Assembly (NCBI GenBank): GCA_963781955.1
Contig: CAWAHU010000001.1
Location: forward strand, 372,001 to 436,000
DNA from: Bog-473 sp963781955
GTDB taxonomy: Bacteria; Actinomycetota; Acidimicrobiia; Acidimicrobiales; RAAP-2
Length of the DNA stretch: 64,000 nucleotides
Reading direction: 5' to 3'
Shown in pieces: positions 1 through 8,880 of this stretch; within the stretch, counting starts at the first letter, position 1, and every line of letters begins with the position of its first letter. The position numbers and the translations under genes were made by a program. Under the pieces are notes generated by a model that did no database searches, was not told where the DNA came from, and saw nothing but the letters and a program-made list of their open reading frames with translations.

Positions 1-2009
1 GAGGGTCACCACGAAGTTGGCCGATGCGGAGGACCCCACCAGCTGCAAGGGCAGCGTGCCGTCTCCGCTGAAGGATCCCGTCAACTGGTACGTGGCGGCC
101 GGCTCGCCGGGGGTGATCGAGCACGACGCCGTGCCGGTGGCGTCGGTGGTGGCGGTGCAGGTCTCGACCCCGTTGAGCCGGAGCGTGACGAGCTCGCCCG
201 CGACGGGTGCGTTGGTGACGGCGTCCGTCAGCACGCCCGACACCGTCGTGGCGTCCGAGTAGTCGCTGGTCCCCGTCCTCACCATCAGCGAGGTGGGCTC
301 GGTCACCGTGGCCGGGGTGTTGACCGTGGACGAGGTGTCGTAGACGTCACCGGCGAAACTCGAGCTGACGGTGACGTTGGTCGTGGGCTGGTTCACCACC
401 GGAATGGTGCAGCTGACGTTCCCGCTGGTGTCCGTCACGGCGTTGCAGGACTGCGCCGTCGAGCCGGAGCCGATGGTGAAGGTCACCACCTTGGTGGGCA
501 GAGGCGTGTCCTGCGCCGGGGTATCAGTCGAGAGGGTGCCCGAAAGGGTGAGCGGCGAGCCGTTCACCGCGGTGGTGGGACCGGTGTAGGTCAGCGAGCT
601 GGTGTCGGGGTTCACGGTGAAGGTGGTCGAGCTGCTATCGGAGCCGATGGGTGACGACGTCGCCGGAGTCCCCGGAGAAGGATGCGGTGAGGGTATAGGT
701 CGCCGAGGGCTCGCCGGCCGTGAGGGTGCACGTCGCCGTCCCCGTCGAGTCGGTGGTGGCCGTACAGGTCTGCGTGCCGTTCAAGGTGAAGGTGATCGGC
801 TCGTTCACGAGGGGTGTGTCCGTGCTCGGGTTGGTCAGCACGGCCGTGACGGGGGTGGGGGCCGAGAAGTTCCCCGTGACGGGCTCAATGGTGAGCGAGC
901 TGGGAGTTGCGGCGACGGTCGTACCCGACGTCGCCACCTCGAGCTGGTCGAGGACAGACAGGCCGTAGAGCGTGCCCGAGTGCGTGGCGATGGTCTGCAT
1001 CAGGTTGCCCGACGCGATGTTGATCTCGTAGATGTTCCCCGACGCCGAGTCGCCGGTCCAGAAGGAGTTGCCACTCGGGTCGACGCTGACGGCGAAGAGC
1101 TGGCCGCCGCAGCTGGGCAGGGCCGAGCAGGGGTAGGTCTGGACCACGTTGCCGTTGTGGTCGAGCAGCAGCACCGCGTTGGAGTCGGCCACCAGGACCT
1201 CGCCGCTGGCGAGGATCTTGAGCTGGAAGGCCTGGACGGGCAGGCCGGTCGAGCTGTCGGCCGTCGGGAAGGCCGCCACGTTGAAGTTGGGGCCTTGCGT
1301 GTTGGCGCACTTGTCGTAGGTGTGGATGTTGCTGCCTTCGGTCGTGTAGTAGAAGGTGCACTGGTCGCTCGAGAGGTCGATCCAGTCGGCGCCGTAGAGC
1401 TCGGTGCTCACCGGGCCGATGTCCGCTTGCCGGTCGCCGGTGCGCGCTGAACTCGGCGATGTAGGGCGTGGTCTGCTGGCCGACGTAGAGGTTGCCCGAC
1501 GAGTCGAAGGCCAAAGAGAGCGGGTTCGACAGGTTGTAGGCGAAGACACCGTCGCCGCTCGGCGACCCGGCGGTGAAGGCGCCGTCGTTCCACTGGGTGT
1601 CCAGCGTGCCGTCGGGGTTGAACACGCTGATCTCGCCGTTGGTGTCGTCGGCCACGTAGAGGTTGCCGTGGGAGTCCCACGCGGTGCCGGCGGTGTAGGG
1701 CTCGGCGGTGTTGTCGGTGAGCGAGTTGAGGAGGTTGCCCGAGGAGGGGTCGTACACGCTGACCGTGGAATTGCCGACGGACGCGAAGACCTGACCCGAT
1801 TGGAAGACGGTGGCGGCGCCCACTGGCTTGGTCGCCGTCGCGGAGAACGTGACGCCGACCGCCAGGAGCACGACGAGGGCCGCCATGACGGTGGCCAGGT
1901 TGTGGCGGACGCGCAGAAGCGTTCGCGTGCCACCGGCGCCGATCGCCGGAGGTATCGCTGACTGCTCGGCGCGACGCCTTCGTGGTGCCCGATCGCTCAC
2001 CAGCCTCAT
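1..2009 (-). CDS. Secreted beta-propeller and Ig-like repeat protein, partial, two frameshifts
   Basis: Likely an exported surface or matrix protein. The basic N-terminus is followed by a hydrophobic segment at about residues 36-62 (signal peptide or anchor). NHL/SMP-30-like propeller repeats follow, with motifs such as GNLYVADDTNGEISVFNPDG and GNLYVGQQ. The distal part carries bacterial Ig-like domains: TFTLNGTQTC...TCTLTAGEPSATY near 690-800 and a close repeat, TLRLNGVETC...SCSITPGEPAATY, near 60-180. The reading frame changes near 1440 (after IAEFSAHR) and again near 655 (after SFSGDSGDVV). Protein-like sequence continues in a new frame each time, so this reads as one gene with two indels. 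It runs off the left edge, so the C-terminus is unseen. No enzymatic motif was found. Confidence 0.6.
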
Positions 2010-2253
2010 GTGCCCCCCTCAGAGCCGTTGCTGACGGAGAGGAACTATGAGTCGGTGGCGGGCTGGCGGTAAGGGGCAAAAGGACTACGCCCGGTCCGGC
2101 GCCTGCAATTTGCTGCGCAGTTGTGGACTGGTCTCGCCGGGCACTGGCGTGCGCTCCGGGACCCGTCCGGGCTCACATCGGAGATGGCGCGGGCTGGGTG
2201 CAGGGCAATGAAACGTACCGTGGCGCGACACGCCGTCCGCGCCCGGCGAGGAA

Positions 2254-2946
2254 CTAGCAGGAGCCCTCGGTAGGGATGCGAGCTGCGGGGGGCAGCACCT
2301 CGTCGATGAGAGTGCGGGCGGCCTCGAGGTCCCCCGTGCGGACGAGGTCGGGCAGGGGCCCATCGAGAAGGCGCCGCCAGTCGACGTCCTCGGTGGGCAA
2401 CCCGGCGCGGATCACCCGCCTGCGTGCCTCGCCGAGCATCGCCGCCAGGAACTCGAGGTACGGCTCGCACTCCAGGGCCAGCCGGGTACGCAACCACGAG
2501 GCGAGGGCGGGGCTCGTCCCGCCGGTGGACACCGAGAGCGTCACCGGGCCCTCCCGGTGCACCGCCGGGAGTATGAAACTGCAATTGGCGCGATCGTCCG
2601 CGCTGTTCACCCACACCCCGGCTGCGTCCGCGTCCGCAAAGACGGCCCCGTCGACCTCGGGCCTGCCGGTAGCCGTCATGACCAGGCGGAACCCGCGTGC
2701 GTCGCCCGGGGAGTAGGGGCGGCGCTCTACGGCGCGCAGCGAGGGGGCCAGGCGCTCCATCTCCTCGGACAGGTCCGGTGCAATGACCGTGACCTCAGCA
2801 CCGCATCCGACCAGGCCGCGCGCCTTGCGGGCTGCCACAGCCCCGCCGCCGACGACGAGGCACGCCCGCCCGGACACCTCCAGCATGACGGGGTAGAGGT
2901 CGTCGGGTTGGTCCGGTTCGTTCGTCTCCATCTTCGCCGCTTTCAC
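2254..2946 (-). CDS. Precorrin-2 dehydrogenase (siroheme synthase N-terminal domain type)
   Basis: Predicted NAD-dependent oxidation of precorrin-2 to sirohydrochlorin, on the siroheme branch that supplies the neighbouring sulfite reductase. The opening YPVMLEVSGRACLVVGGG is the typical Rossmann start of the CysG-N/Met8p family. It is followed by AARKARGLVGCGAEVTVIAP and later NSADDRANCSFILPA, also family hallmarks. At 230 aa it is the stand-alone form, lacking the C-terminal uroporphyrinogen methyltransferase of full CysG. The start could be the ATG at 2946 or the in-frame ATG at 2931. It is divergent from cysH across a 161-bp region containing a palindrome, so co-regulation with sulfate reduction is likely. 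Confidence 0.85.
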   Translation of the reverse strand: MKAAKMETNEPDQPDDLYPVMLEVSGRACLVVGGGAVAARKARGLVGCGAEVTVIAPDLSEEMERLAPSLRAVERRPYSPGDARGFRLVMTATGRPEVDGAVFADADAAGVWVNSADDRANCSFILPAVHREGPVTLSVSTGGTSPALASWLRTRLALECEPYLEFLAAMLGEARRRVIRAGLPTEDVDWRRLLDGPLPDLVRTGDLEAARTLIDEVLPPAARIPTEGSC

Positions 2947-2958
2947 GCGCTTGAATCC

Positions 2959-2973
2959 TGACTAGATTAGTCA
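2959..2973. promoter_or_regulatory. Perfect palindrome in the divergent cysG-like/cysH promoter region
   Basis: TGACTAGATTAGTCA is a perfect inverted repeat with 6-bp arms and a 3-bp centre. It is followed at once by an AT-rich stretch (TATATAGT) that stands out in this GC-rich DNA. It lies 13 bp upstream of the siroheme-type gene start and about 135 bp upstream of cysH. It is a good candidate operator for a dimeric sulfur regulator, though the regulator is not in the window. It does not recur in the cysH2/sqdB intergenic region. Confidence 0.5.
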
Positions 2974-3107
2974 TATATAGTGGAGCCTGCGTTTGGAGGG
3001 GCGAAGAACCGCCCGCAGGGTGGGCCCCGGGACGGGCCGATCGCTCCGAGCAGACGACGTGGTGCCGGCCGCAGCCGGCGGGCGTCCCGAGGAGAAGGTG
3101 AGGACCG

Positions 3108-3788
3108 GTGACAGAGACGTCCGTGACGGTGCAGTCGCTGAGTGCAGATGTGCTGGCCGCTATCAGCGAGGGCTTCGAGACGGCGCCCGCCGGCCAAGTC
3201 ATCCGGTGGGCCTTCGAGACGTTCGGCGACGGGCTGGTCGTCGCGTCGTCGTTCGAGGACCTCGCGCTGATCGACCTTGCCACGAAGGTCGCTCCCGGTA
3301 TCGAGGTCGTGTTCCTCGACACCGAGGCCCACTTTTCCGAGACTCTGGACTTCGTCGAGTCCACACGCCGGCACTACGGGCTGAACCTGACGGTGACCAA
3401 GCCGGGCCCTGAAGCGGCCGCGCACCCGTGTGGATCGGAGCAGTGCTGCCAGTTCCGCAAGGTGGAGCCACTGCGGCGTGCCCTCACAGGCAAGCGCGCC
3501 TGGTTGACCGGGCTCAAGCGCTCCGACGGCCCCACCCGCAGCGACGCGCCGATCGTCAGCTGGGACTCGACCTTCGGCCTCGTCAAGGTGAACCCGATCG
3601 CCACGTGGACGGACGACGACGTGGACTCGTACCTCGCTGACTACGGGCTGCCGGTGCACCCGCTCGTCCCGAAGGGGTACCTCTCCATCGGATGCGCACC
3701 GACCACACGCCCAGTGGCCGAGGGGGAGGAGATCCGGGCCGGACGTTGGGCCGGCCTCGACAAGTCTGAGTGTGGCCTGCACGTCTAG
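3108..3788 (+). CDS. cysH: Phosphoadenylyl/adenylyl-sulfate reductase CysH
   Basis: Reduces APS or PAPS to sulfite using thioredoxin-type thiols. The 226-aa protein has the PP-loop-derived reductase fold: SSFEDLALIDLA, VVFLDTEAHFSET, the Cys pair C113-C114, WLTGLKRSD, and the C-terminal catalytic ECGLHV (C222). A Cys pair is the mark of 4Fe-4S APS reductases. The usual second pair, CxxC, reads C196-A-P-T199 here, so one expected cluster ligand is threonine. The second copy at 13929 shares this substitution. The ATG is preceded by a GAGGAGAAGG-like ribosome site. The gene leads the operon and its stop overlaps the next gene. Whether it uses APS or PAPS cannot be decided from sequence. Confidence 0.92.
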   Translation: MTETSVTVQSLSADVLAAISEGFETAPAGQVIRWAFETFGDGLVVASSFEDLALIDLATKVAPGIEVVFLDTEAHFSETLDFVESTRRHYGLNLTVTKPGPEAAAHPCGSEQCCQFRKVEPLRRALTGKRAWLTGLKRSDGPTRSDAPIVSWDSTFGLVKVNPIATWTDDDVDSYLADYGLPVHPLVPKGYLSIGCAPTTRPVAEGEEIRAGRWAGLDKSECGLHV

Positions 3789-5506
3789 TGCCGCGTGATC
3801 TCGACAACCCATATGGGATGGAGTTCCGGGGCCGGCGTGACCGTGGCCTCAAGTTCGTCCGGCCCTATCGCAACATCGGTGAGCTCAACCCGGTCGAGCA
3901 GCTGAAGTTGGCGCGCCATCCCTTCGAGGTGGCGCAGGCGGTCATCGACACGTACTCCAAGCAGGGTCCCGGTTCGATCGCGGCCGTGCCCGGAGAGGTC
4001 GAGCGGCTCAAGTGGGTCGGGATGTACCCGCAGCGGCAGGGCGGCGACGCCTTCATGATGCGGATCAAGGTGCCCGGTGGCGTGATGACCGCGGCGCAGG
4101 TGCGGGAAGTGGGCGTGGCGGCGGACGCCTTTGCCGAGGGCCCCGAAGACAGCCCGGTGTTCGGCAATCGCTACGCCGACCTCACGACCCGCCAGGACAT
4201 CCAACTGCACTGGATCCGTATCGCGGACGTGCCGCGGATCTGGCAGCGGTTCTGGGACGTCGGGCTCACCACGGTGCAGGCCTGTGGCGATTCCGCCCGC
4301 AATGTGTGCTCGTGCCCGGTGTCGGGCGTCGACGCCAAGGAAGTGGTCGACGCCCTCCCTGTGGCGCAGGCGATCTCCGCCTATTTCACCGGCAACCGGG
4401 AGTACTCGAACCTGCCGCGGAAGTTCAAGGTCGCGGTCACGGGGTGTACGGAGGACTGCGCCCGGGTGGAGATCAACGACATCGGCCTCTGGCCGGCCGA
4501 GCTCGACGACGGCACCGTCGGCTTCAACGTCCTGCTCGGTGGCGGCCTCTCGGACGGGGAGCGGATCGCGTCCGACGTCGACATCTTCATCCGGCCCGAC
4601 CAGGCCGTCGAGCTGTGCCGCGGCGTCGCCCAGGTGTTCGGAGAGCTGGGCAACCGGGAGAACCGCGGCCTGGCCCGGATGCGCTACCTGGTCCAAGAGT
4701 TGGGGCCAGAGGCCTTTCGCGCCGCACTGGACGAGCGCACCAACCTCGCCCTGCTCCCCGCAGGGCGGGAACTGACCGACGCCTTCCGTGGCGACCACGT
4801 CGGCGTGCACCCCCAGAAGCAGCCGGGACTGGTCTATGTCGGGTGCTCCGTCCCGGTGGGGAGGATGCACGGGATCGAGCTGATCGAGCTGGCGCGCCTG
4901 GCCGAAACCTACGGCGACGGCAGCGTCCGGATCGGCATCGACCAGAACTTCATCGTCTCGGGGGTGCCCGAGGAGCGCCTCGACGACCTGCTGGCTGAGC
5001 CTCTGATGCAGACGTATTCGCCGTTCCCCGGCCCCTTCAGCCGCGGCGTGGTCGCGTGCACGGGTTCGGAGTTCTGCCGCTTCGCCGTGGTCGAGACGAA
5101 GGAGCGTGCCGTCAAGTGGGCCCGTGCACTCGATGCGCAGCTCTCCGACGGTGCGGACGCGGACGCCGGGGTGATCCGCATGCACTTCTCGGGGTGCTCG
5201 GCGTCCTGCGCCCAGCCCCAGATCGCCGACATCGGCTTCCGGGGCGACGTGGCGCACGTGGCCGAGCACATCGAAGAGGCCGTGGACGTCGGGTTCGGCG
5301 GCTCGCTGGGGCCCGACGCGGCGTTCATCGACTGGGTTGCCGGCGCGGTGCCGGTGGACCGCGTCCCTGACGCGCTGGTGCGAGTGGTGGTCCGCTTCCG
5401 AGACGAGCGGTACCCCGGTGAGGCCTTCCACCAGTGGGCGCGGCGAACCGCGGCGTACGAGCTGTCGACCACCCTGGCTGGCGCACCTGCGGTGGTGCTC
5501 TCGTGA
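3770..5506 (+). CDS. Siroheme- and 4Fe-4S-containing sulfite reductase (nitrite/sulfite reductase family)
   Basis: Predicted six-electron reduction of sulfite to sulfide. The 578-aa length and motifs fit the ferredoxin-type assimilatory family: TRQDIQLHWI near residue 140, NVCSCPVSG, and the siroheme/4Fe-4S cysteines C430-x5-C436 and C476-x3-C480 (CTGSEFC...GCSASC). The ATG at 3770 overlaps cysH by 19 bp. An in-frame GTG at 3788 overlaps the cysH stop (TAGTG) and may be the true start, giving a protein shorter by six residues. A nitrite reductase role cannot be excluded from motifs alone, but cysH and siroheme neighbours favour sulfite. The next gene starts within its stop codon. Confidence 0.9.
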   Translation: MWPARLVPRDLDNPYGMEFRGRRDRGLKFVRPYRNIGELNPVEQLKLARHPFEVAQAVIDTYSKQGPGSIAAVPGEVERLKWVGMYPQRQGGDAFMMRIKVPGGVMTAAQVREVGVAADAFAEGPEDSPVFGNRYADLTTRQDIQLHWIRIADVPRIWQRFWDVGLTTVQACGDSARNVCSCPVSGVDAKEVVDALPVAQAISAYFTGNREYSNLPRKFKVAVTGCTEDCARVEINDIGLWPAELDDGTVGFNVLLGGGLSDGERIASDVDIFIRPDQAVELCRGVAQVFGELGNRENRGLARMRYLVQELGPEAFRAALDERTNLALLPAGRELTDAFRGDHVGVHPQKQPGLVYVGCSVPVGRMHGIELIELARLAETYGDGSVRIGIDQNFIVSGVPEERLDDLLAEPLMQTYSPFPGPFSRGVVACTGSEFCRFAVVETKERAVKWARALDAQLSDGADADAGVIRMHFSGCSASCAQPQIADIGFRGDVAHVAEHIEEAVDVGFGGSLGPDAAFIDWVAGAVPVDRVPDALVRVVVRFRDERYPGEAFHQWARRTAAYELSTTLAGAPAVVLS

Positions 5507-6774
5507 AGCGCTACCGCCTCCGCGAGCAGATGAACGGCATCGCGGAGCCTCCCGGAAAGGTCTGGTTCTGGGAGCTCGAAGCCGCCGTGATCAACGCGGA
5601 GCGCTGCATCCAGTGCGGGACCTGTGTCGCCGTGTGCCCTTCGAACTCCATCGGCGTCGACGAGGACACGGACCTCCCCGAGCTGGTGAAGATGTGCACG
5701 GGCTGCTCGCTCTGCTGGGACTTCTGCCCGCGGGGCGGCCTCCGCTACGAGGCGCTTTGGCCCCCGTCGACGGTCGGGTCGGACGAGGAGGCCGCGGTGC
5801 AGCCGGCACAGGTGCGGTCGGACTCGTCTGACACGTACTGGAAGATCACCGGCGGTCCGCCCGACGCGAGCCTCGGAGCGGTCGTGGACACCTTCGCCGT
5901 GCGGGCCTCGGCCGAGATCGACGACGCCCAGGACGGCGGAGCGGTGAGCGCCCTACTCATCGGCTTGCTGGCCGCCGGTGAGATCGACGGCGCGCTCGTC
6001 TCCAAGCCGAGCGAGGATCCCGACGAGCAGTGGAAGGGTGTGGCCACCATCGCCACGACGGCCGACGAGGTCCGCGGCGCCGCCGGGAGCTTCTACAACC
6101 AGACCATGGCACTGGCCGAGCTCGACCTGTCGCGCTACGCGCTGCCGGCGAAGCCCCGCATCGCGGTGGTTGGCACCCCCTGCGAGGTCCAGGGATTGCG
6201 GGCGATGCAGGCTCGCCGTTGGCCGACAGGGGCCCATCGGGTCGATGCCGTCGTGCTGACCGTCGCACTGATGTGCACGAAGAACTTCGACTACGAGGCG
6301 CTCACCCTGCGCGAGCTGCGCGACAAGCGGGGAGTCGACCTCGATCGCGTATCCAAGATGGACGTGATCAGGGGCCGCATGATGGTGGAGTACCGCGACG
6401 GTGAGTTGGCGGTCGACGAACCGGTGAAGGACTTCCACGGCGCTGCGCTCAAGGGATGTGACGAGTGCGCCGACTTCCTCGGCCGTTCCGCCGACATCTC
6501 GGTGGGGAGCGTGGGGTCGATGAACGGGTGGACGAGCCTGCTCGTCCGGACCGAGCGGGGCCGGCTCGCTTTCCAGGCGGCGCGGCCCAGGCTCGACGTG
6601 CGGGGTCTCGACGACCCGGCGGCGCTCCTGCGGCTGGACACCTTGGACAAGAAGATCGCCACTCGCTCGCTGCCGCGAAAACTCGATCCCGACGCGCCGC
6701 TGTTCATCGACTTCGAGGAGCACGTGCGTTCCTACGACGGGACGGACCGGCAGCCCGTGTTCATCCGGCGGTGA
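5503..6774 (+). CDS. FrhB/FdhB-family iron-sulfur flavoprotein, probable F420-dependent partner of sulfite reductase
   Basis: The N-terminus carries two 4Fe-4S ferredoxin motifs: C35-x2-C38-x2-C41-x3-C45 (CIQCGTCVAVCP) and C65-x2-C68-x2-C71-x3-C75 (CTGCSLCWDFCP). The rest matches the coenzyme F420 hydrogenase/dehydrogenase beta-subunit family: QDGGAVSALL, VVGTPCEVQGLRAMQ, LMCTKNFDYEAL, and a late GCDECADF...SVGSVGSMNGW region. Family members bind FAD and exchange electrons between reduced F420 and iron-sulfur clusters. The GTG start at 5503 overlaps the sulfite reductase stop (GTGA), so the two should be co-translated. The inference is that this protein passes electrons, perhaps from F420H2, to the sulfite reductase. 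A ferredoxin-like role without F420 is the alternative. Confidence 0.82.
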   Translation: MKRYRLREQMNGIAEPPGKVWFWELEAAVINAERCIQCGTCVAVCPSNSIGVDEDTDLPELVKMCTGCSLCWDFCPRGGLRYEALWPPSTVGSDEEAAVQPAQVRSDSSDTYWKITGGPPDASLGAVVDTFAVRASAEIDDAQDGGAVSALLIGLLAAGEIDGALVSKPSEDPDEQWKGVATIATTADEVRGAAGSFYNQTMALAELDLSRYALPAKPRIAVVGTPCEVQGLRAMQARRWPTGAHRVDAVVLTVALMCTKNFDYEALTLRELRDKRGVDLDRVSKMDVIRGRMMVEYRDGELAVDEPVKDFHGAALKGCDECADFLGRSADISVGSVGSMNGWTSLLVRTERGRLAFQAARPRLDVRGLDDPAALLRLDTLDKKIATRSLPRKLDPDAPLFIDFEEHVRSYDGTDRQPVFIRR

Positions 6775-7094
6775 CCGTGCCCGCTACCCCAGCGCTCCAC
6801 CTGCCGGACGAGCCGGTGGACCGCGCCGAGCGCTGGCTCGCCGCGCTCCATCGTGGGTCCTCGCTCGACGAGGTCCTCACCGGGCCCGGCGGGGTGACCT
6901 CGTGGCTGTGGACCCGCTGGAGCAGCCTGGCCTCGGCCGGTGTCGGCGAGGACCAGCTGGCCTCAATCGTGCGGGGCTACGGCCGCGAGCTGTGGTTCTG
7001 GCTGGCGGGCGAGCGCACGTGGGCCCAGGCCTGCTCGGGTTTGATCGGCCGGATCGGCCGCCGCCTCCCCCAGGGCGACGCTACGGGCGTGTGA
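6771..7094 (+). CDS. Hypothetical Trp-rich small protein in the sulfite reductase operon
   Basis: A 107-aa protein whose GTG start overlaps the upstream stop (GTGA) and whose stop overlaps the next GTG (GTGA), so it is embedded in the operon. It contains about seven tryptophans clustered in segments such as SWLWTRWSSL and ELWFWLAGERTW. It has no Cys pairs, no signal peptide and no long membrane span. I do not recognise the family. Its position suggests an accessory or assembly factor for the sulfite reductase/flavoprotein complex, but nothing in its sequence proves this. Confidence 0.7.
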   Translation: MTVPATPALHLPDEPVDRAERWLAALHRGSSLDEVLTGPGGVTSWLWTRWSSLASAGVGEDQLASIVRGYGRELWFWLAGERTWAQACSGLIGRIGRRLPQGDATGV

Positions 7095-7891
7095 GCTCGC
7101 CGGTCAGGCGCGCCGTCGCCGTGCAGCTGAGCGGCGTCTCCGTGGACCGTGACGGTGTGGCGGTGTTGGCCGATGTCGACTGGACCGTGGGGCGAGCCGA
7201 CCGCTGGGTCCTCCTCGGACCCAACGGCGCCGGCAAGACGACCCTGCTGCAGGTGGCCGGCGCGCGGCTGTGGCCCACCCGGGGGATGGTCGAGGTCTTG
7301 GGCGCGCGGCTGGGCCGTGTGGACGTGCGGACGCTGCGCCCGCGTGTCTCGCTGGTGAGCGGTGCAGTCACCCGCCAGTTGCGCGCCGACCTCCTGGCAC
7401 GCGACGTCGTGGTCAGCGGTCTGCACGGCGCGCTCGAGACGTGGTGGGAGCACTACGGGGAGAAGGACTGGGCCAAGGCGGACCGCCTCCTGGCCCAGGG
7501 TGGCGTGGCGGCGATCGCCGGCCGGACCTTCGGCGTGATCTCCGAGGGGGAGCGCCAGCAGGTGTTGCTGGCGCGGGCGTTGATGAGCGATCCCGAGCTC
7601 GTCCTGCTCGACGAGCCCTTTGCCGGACTCGACCTCGGTGCACGTGAACGTCTGATGGCCAGGCTGGCCGAGTTGGCGGAGGAGCCGGCCGGCCCGCCCA
7701 TCGTGCTCGTGACGCACCATTGCGAGGAGATCCCGCCCGGGTTCACCCATGCCGGACTGCTCCGTGGCGGGCGTCTCGTGGCGGCAGGCGCGCTGGAGGA
7801 GGTCGTCAACTCGGCGCAGGTCTCTGCGTGCTTCGACGTCGCGGTTACCGTGGGGCGCACCGACGGGCGCTGGTGGAGCCGGGCCGTCTGA
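7091..7891 (+). CDS. ABC transporter ATP-binding protein
   Basis: A 266-aa ATPase subunit with all motifs: Walker A GPNGAGKTT near residue 43, a signature region reading SEGERQQVLLARAL, Walker B ELVLLDEPFAGLD, and the switch histidine in VTHHCEE. The GTG start at 7091 overlaps the preceding stop. It is the last coupled gene of the cysH operon, and no permease or binding protein follows, so its membrane partner is elsewhere or it acts alone. Import of sulfate or sulfonate is a guess from context. The sequence resembles single-domain ATPases of the ModF/YbbL type more than CysA, which usually has a C-terminal regulatory extension absent here. Confidence 0.85.
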   Translation: MSSPVRRAVAVQLSGVSVDRDGVAVLADVDWTVGRADRWVLLGPNGAGKTTLLQVAGARLWPTRGMVEVLGARLGRVDVRTLRPRVSLVSGAVTRQLRADLLARDVVVSGLHGALETWWEHYGEKDWAKADRLLAQGGVAAIAGRTFGVISEGERQQVLLARALMSDPELVLLDEPFAGLDLGARERLMARLAELAEEPAGPPIVLVTHHCEEIPPGFTHAGLLRGGRLVAAGALEEVVNSAQVSACFDVAVTVGRTDGRWWSRAV

Positions 7892-8020
7892 CGCATGTCG
7901 TCGCGTCGTGAGCGCAGGCCGCGACGCAGTGTTCCCTGCACCATCCACCACGGCGCGCGACCTGCTCAGTAAAATTTTCTGCCGGGGAGGGAAGGTAGGT
8001 CGTCAGGGAGTGACCATTCA

Positions 8021-8818
8021 GTGATCCTGCTGGTCCTGGTAGCGATGCTTTGGGTGGCCGTGCTCGCTCCGAGTGCCTGGCGGCGCTTCAACGAGCGCCA
8101 AGGCGTCGGTTCCATCGACCATTTCCACCATCAGTTGCAGCTGCTCGAACACGCCGGCCCGAAGACTGTGTCCCCGGCGTACCGTCTGCACACTGCGCCG
8201 GCCGAGGCGTACGCGGAGGTACAGGGCGAAGAGGACGCCGGGGCAGTCGCCGTCGACTCCTCCCGCCCGAAGTTGGTGCTGTTGCGTCCCACCGACGATG
8301 CGTGGGCGGCGGACCTCGACGACGAGCAGGGGGGTCACTACGAGCGCATTCAGGTGCTCGACATGCCCGAGCCGGTGTGTCTCCCCGCCGACAGTGCCGA
8401 CCTGCGCGCCATGAGGCGGACACAGGCCCGCCGCCGCTGCACCATGCTGTTGCGCTGCCTCGTCGGTGTGGCCATCTCGACCGCTCTCGTCGGCATCCTG
8501 CCCGGCATGCACATGGTGTGGTTGTTCTCCGGGATTGCCGGAGTGGCCCTGGCCGGCCTGTTGGGGCTCATGGCCTACGCCCGGGAGATCGAAGCGGAGC
8601 AGGCGAGGCAGCGCGACCGGCGCGTGGCCCTGCGGCCCGAGGTTCAGGCCGCCTGGCCTGAGCCGGAGAGCGAAGTCATCGCGGTCCGGCCGGCCGTCGT
8701 CGGCACGGTCGCTGTCGGCGCGTCCTGGACCCGTGGACAGGCCCGGGCACCGGGGTGGGACGACGTCTGGAAGGACGACGCCGAAGACTTCGAACTGCCG
8801 CGGGTCGTGGCACGCTGA
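8021..8818 (+). CDS. Membrane protein, SepX/GlpR-like
   Basis: A 265-aa protein with an N-terminal membrane segment (ILLVLVAMLWVAVLAP) followed by RRFNERQGVGSIDHFHHQL. Two further hydrophobic spans lie at about residues 147-187, and the tail is acidic and Trp-containing. This N-terminal span plus short conserved cytoplasmic motif resembles the actinobacterial SepX/GlpR proteins linked to the divisome. The assignment rests on layout and pattern only. The start is a GTG at 8021. It precedes tRNA-Ala by about 100 bp. Confidence 0.6.
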   Translation: MILLVLVAMLWVAVLAPSAWRRFNERQGVGSIDHFHHQLQLLEHAGPKTVSPAYRLHTAPAEAYAEVQGEEDAGAVAVDSSRPKLVLLRPTDDAWAADLDDEQGGHYERIQVLDMPEPVCLPADSADLRAMRRTQARRRCTMLLRCLVGVAISTALVGILPGMHMVWLFSGIAGVALAGLLGLMAYAREIEAEQARQRDRRVALRPEVQAAWPEPESEVIAVRPAVVGTVAVGASWTRGQARAPGWDDVWKDDAEDFELPRVVAR

Positions 8819-8880
8819 GCGACGCCGGGGTGGCCCCGGGCGGGTCACCCCGTCCCGGATCCTTCGCCCTCTCCGGGCCC

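Noticed and set aside
635..1450. Plus-strand open frame 602-1450 over the surface protein
   Set aside because: The translation is Arg/Gly/Val-rich without domains. The minus-strand frames show propeller and Ig-like repeats.
2045..2614. Minus-strand frame overlapping the siroheme gene
   Set aside because: It is an alternative phase of the precorrin-2 dehydrogenase gene; the other frame has clear family motifs.
3785..5431. Long open frame on the minus strand opposite the sulfite reductase
   Set aside because: It is an antisense shadow of a GC-rich coding gene. Its protein is rich in Arg/His/Asp/Val with no domains, whereas the plus-strand frame has clear catalytic motifs.
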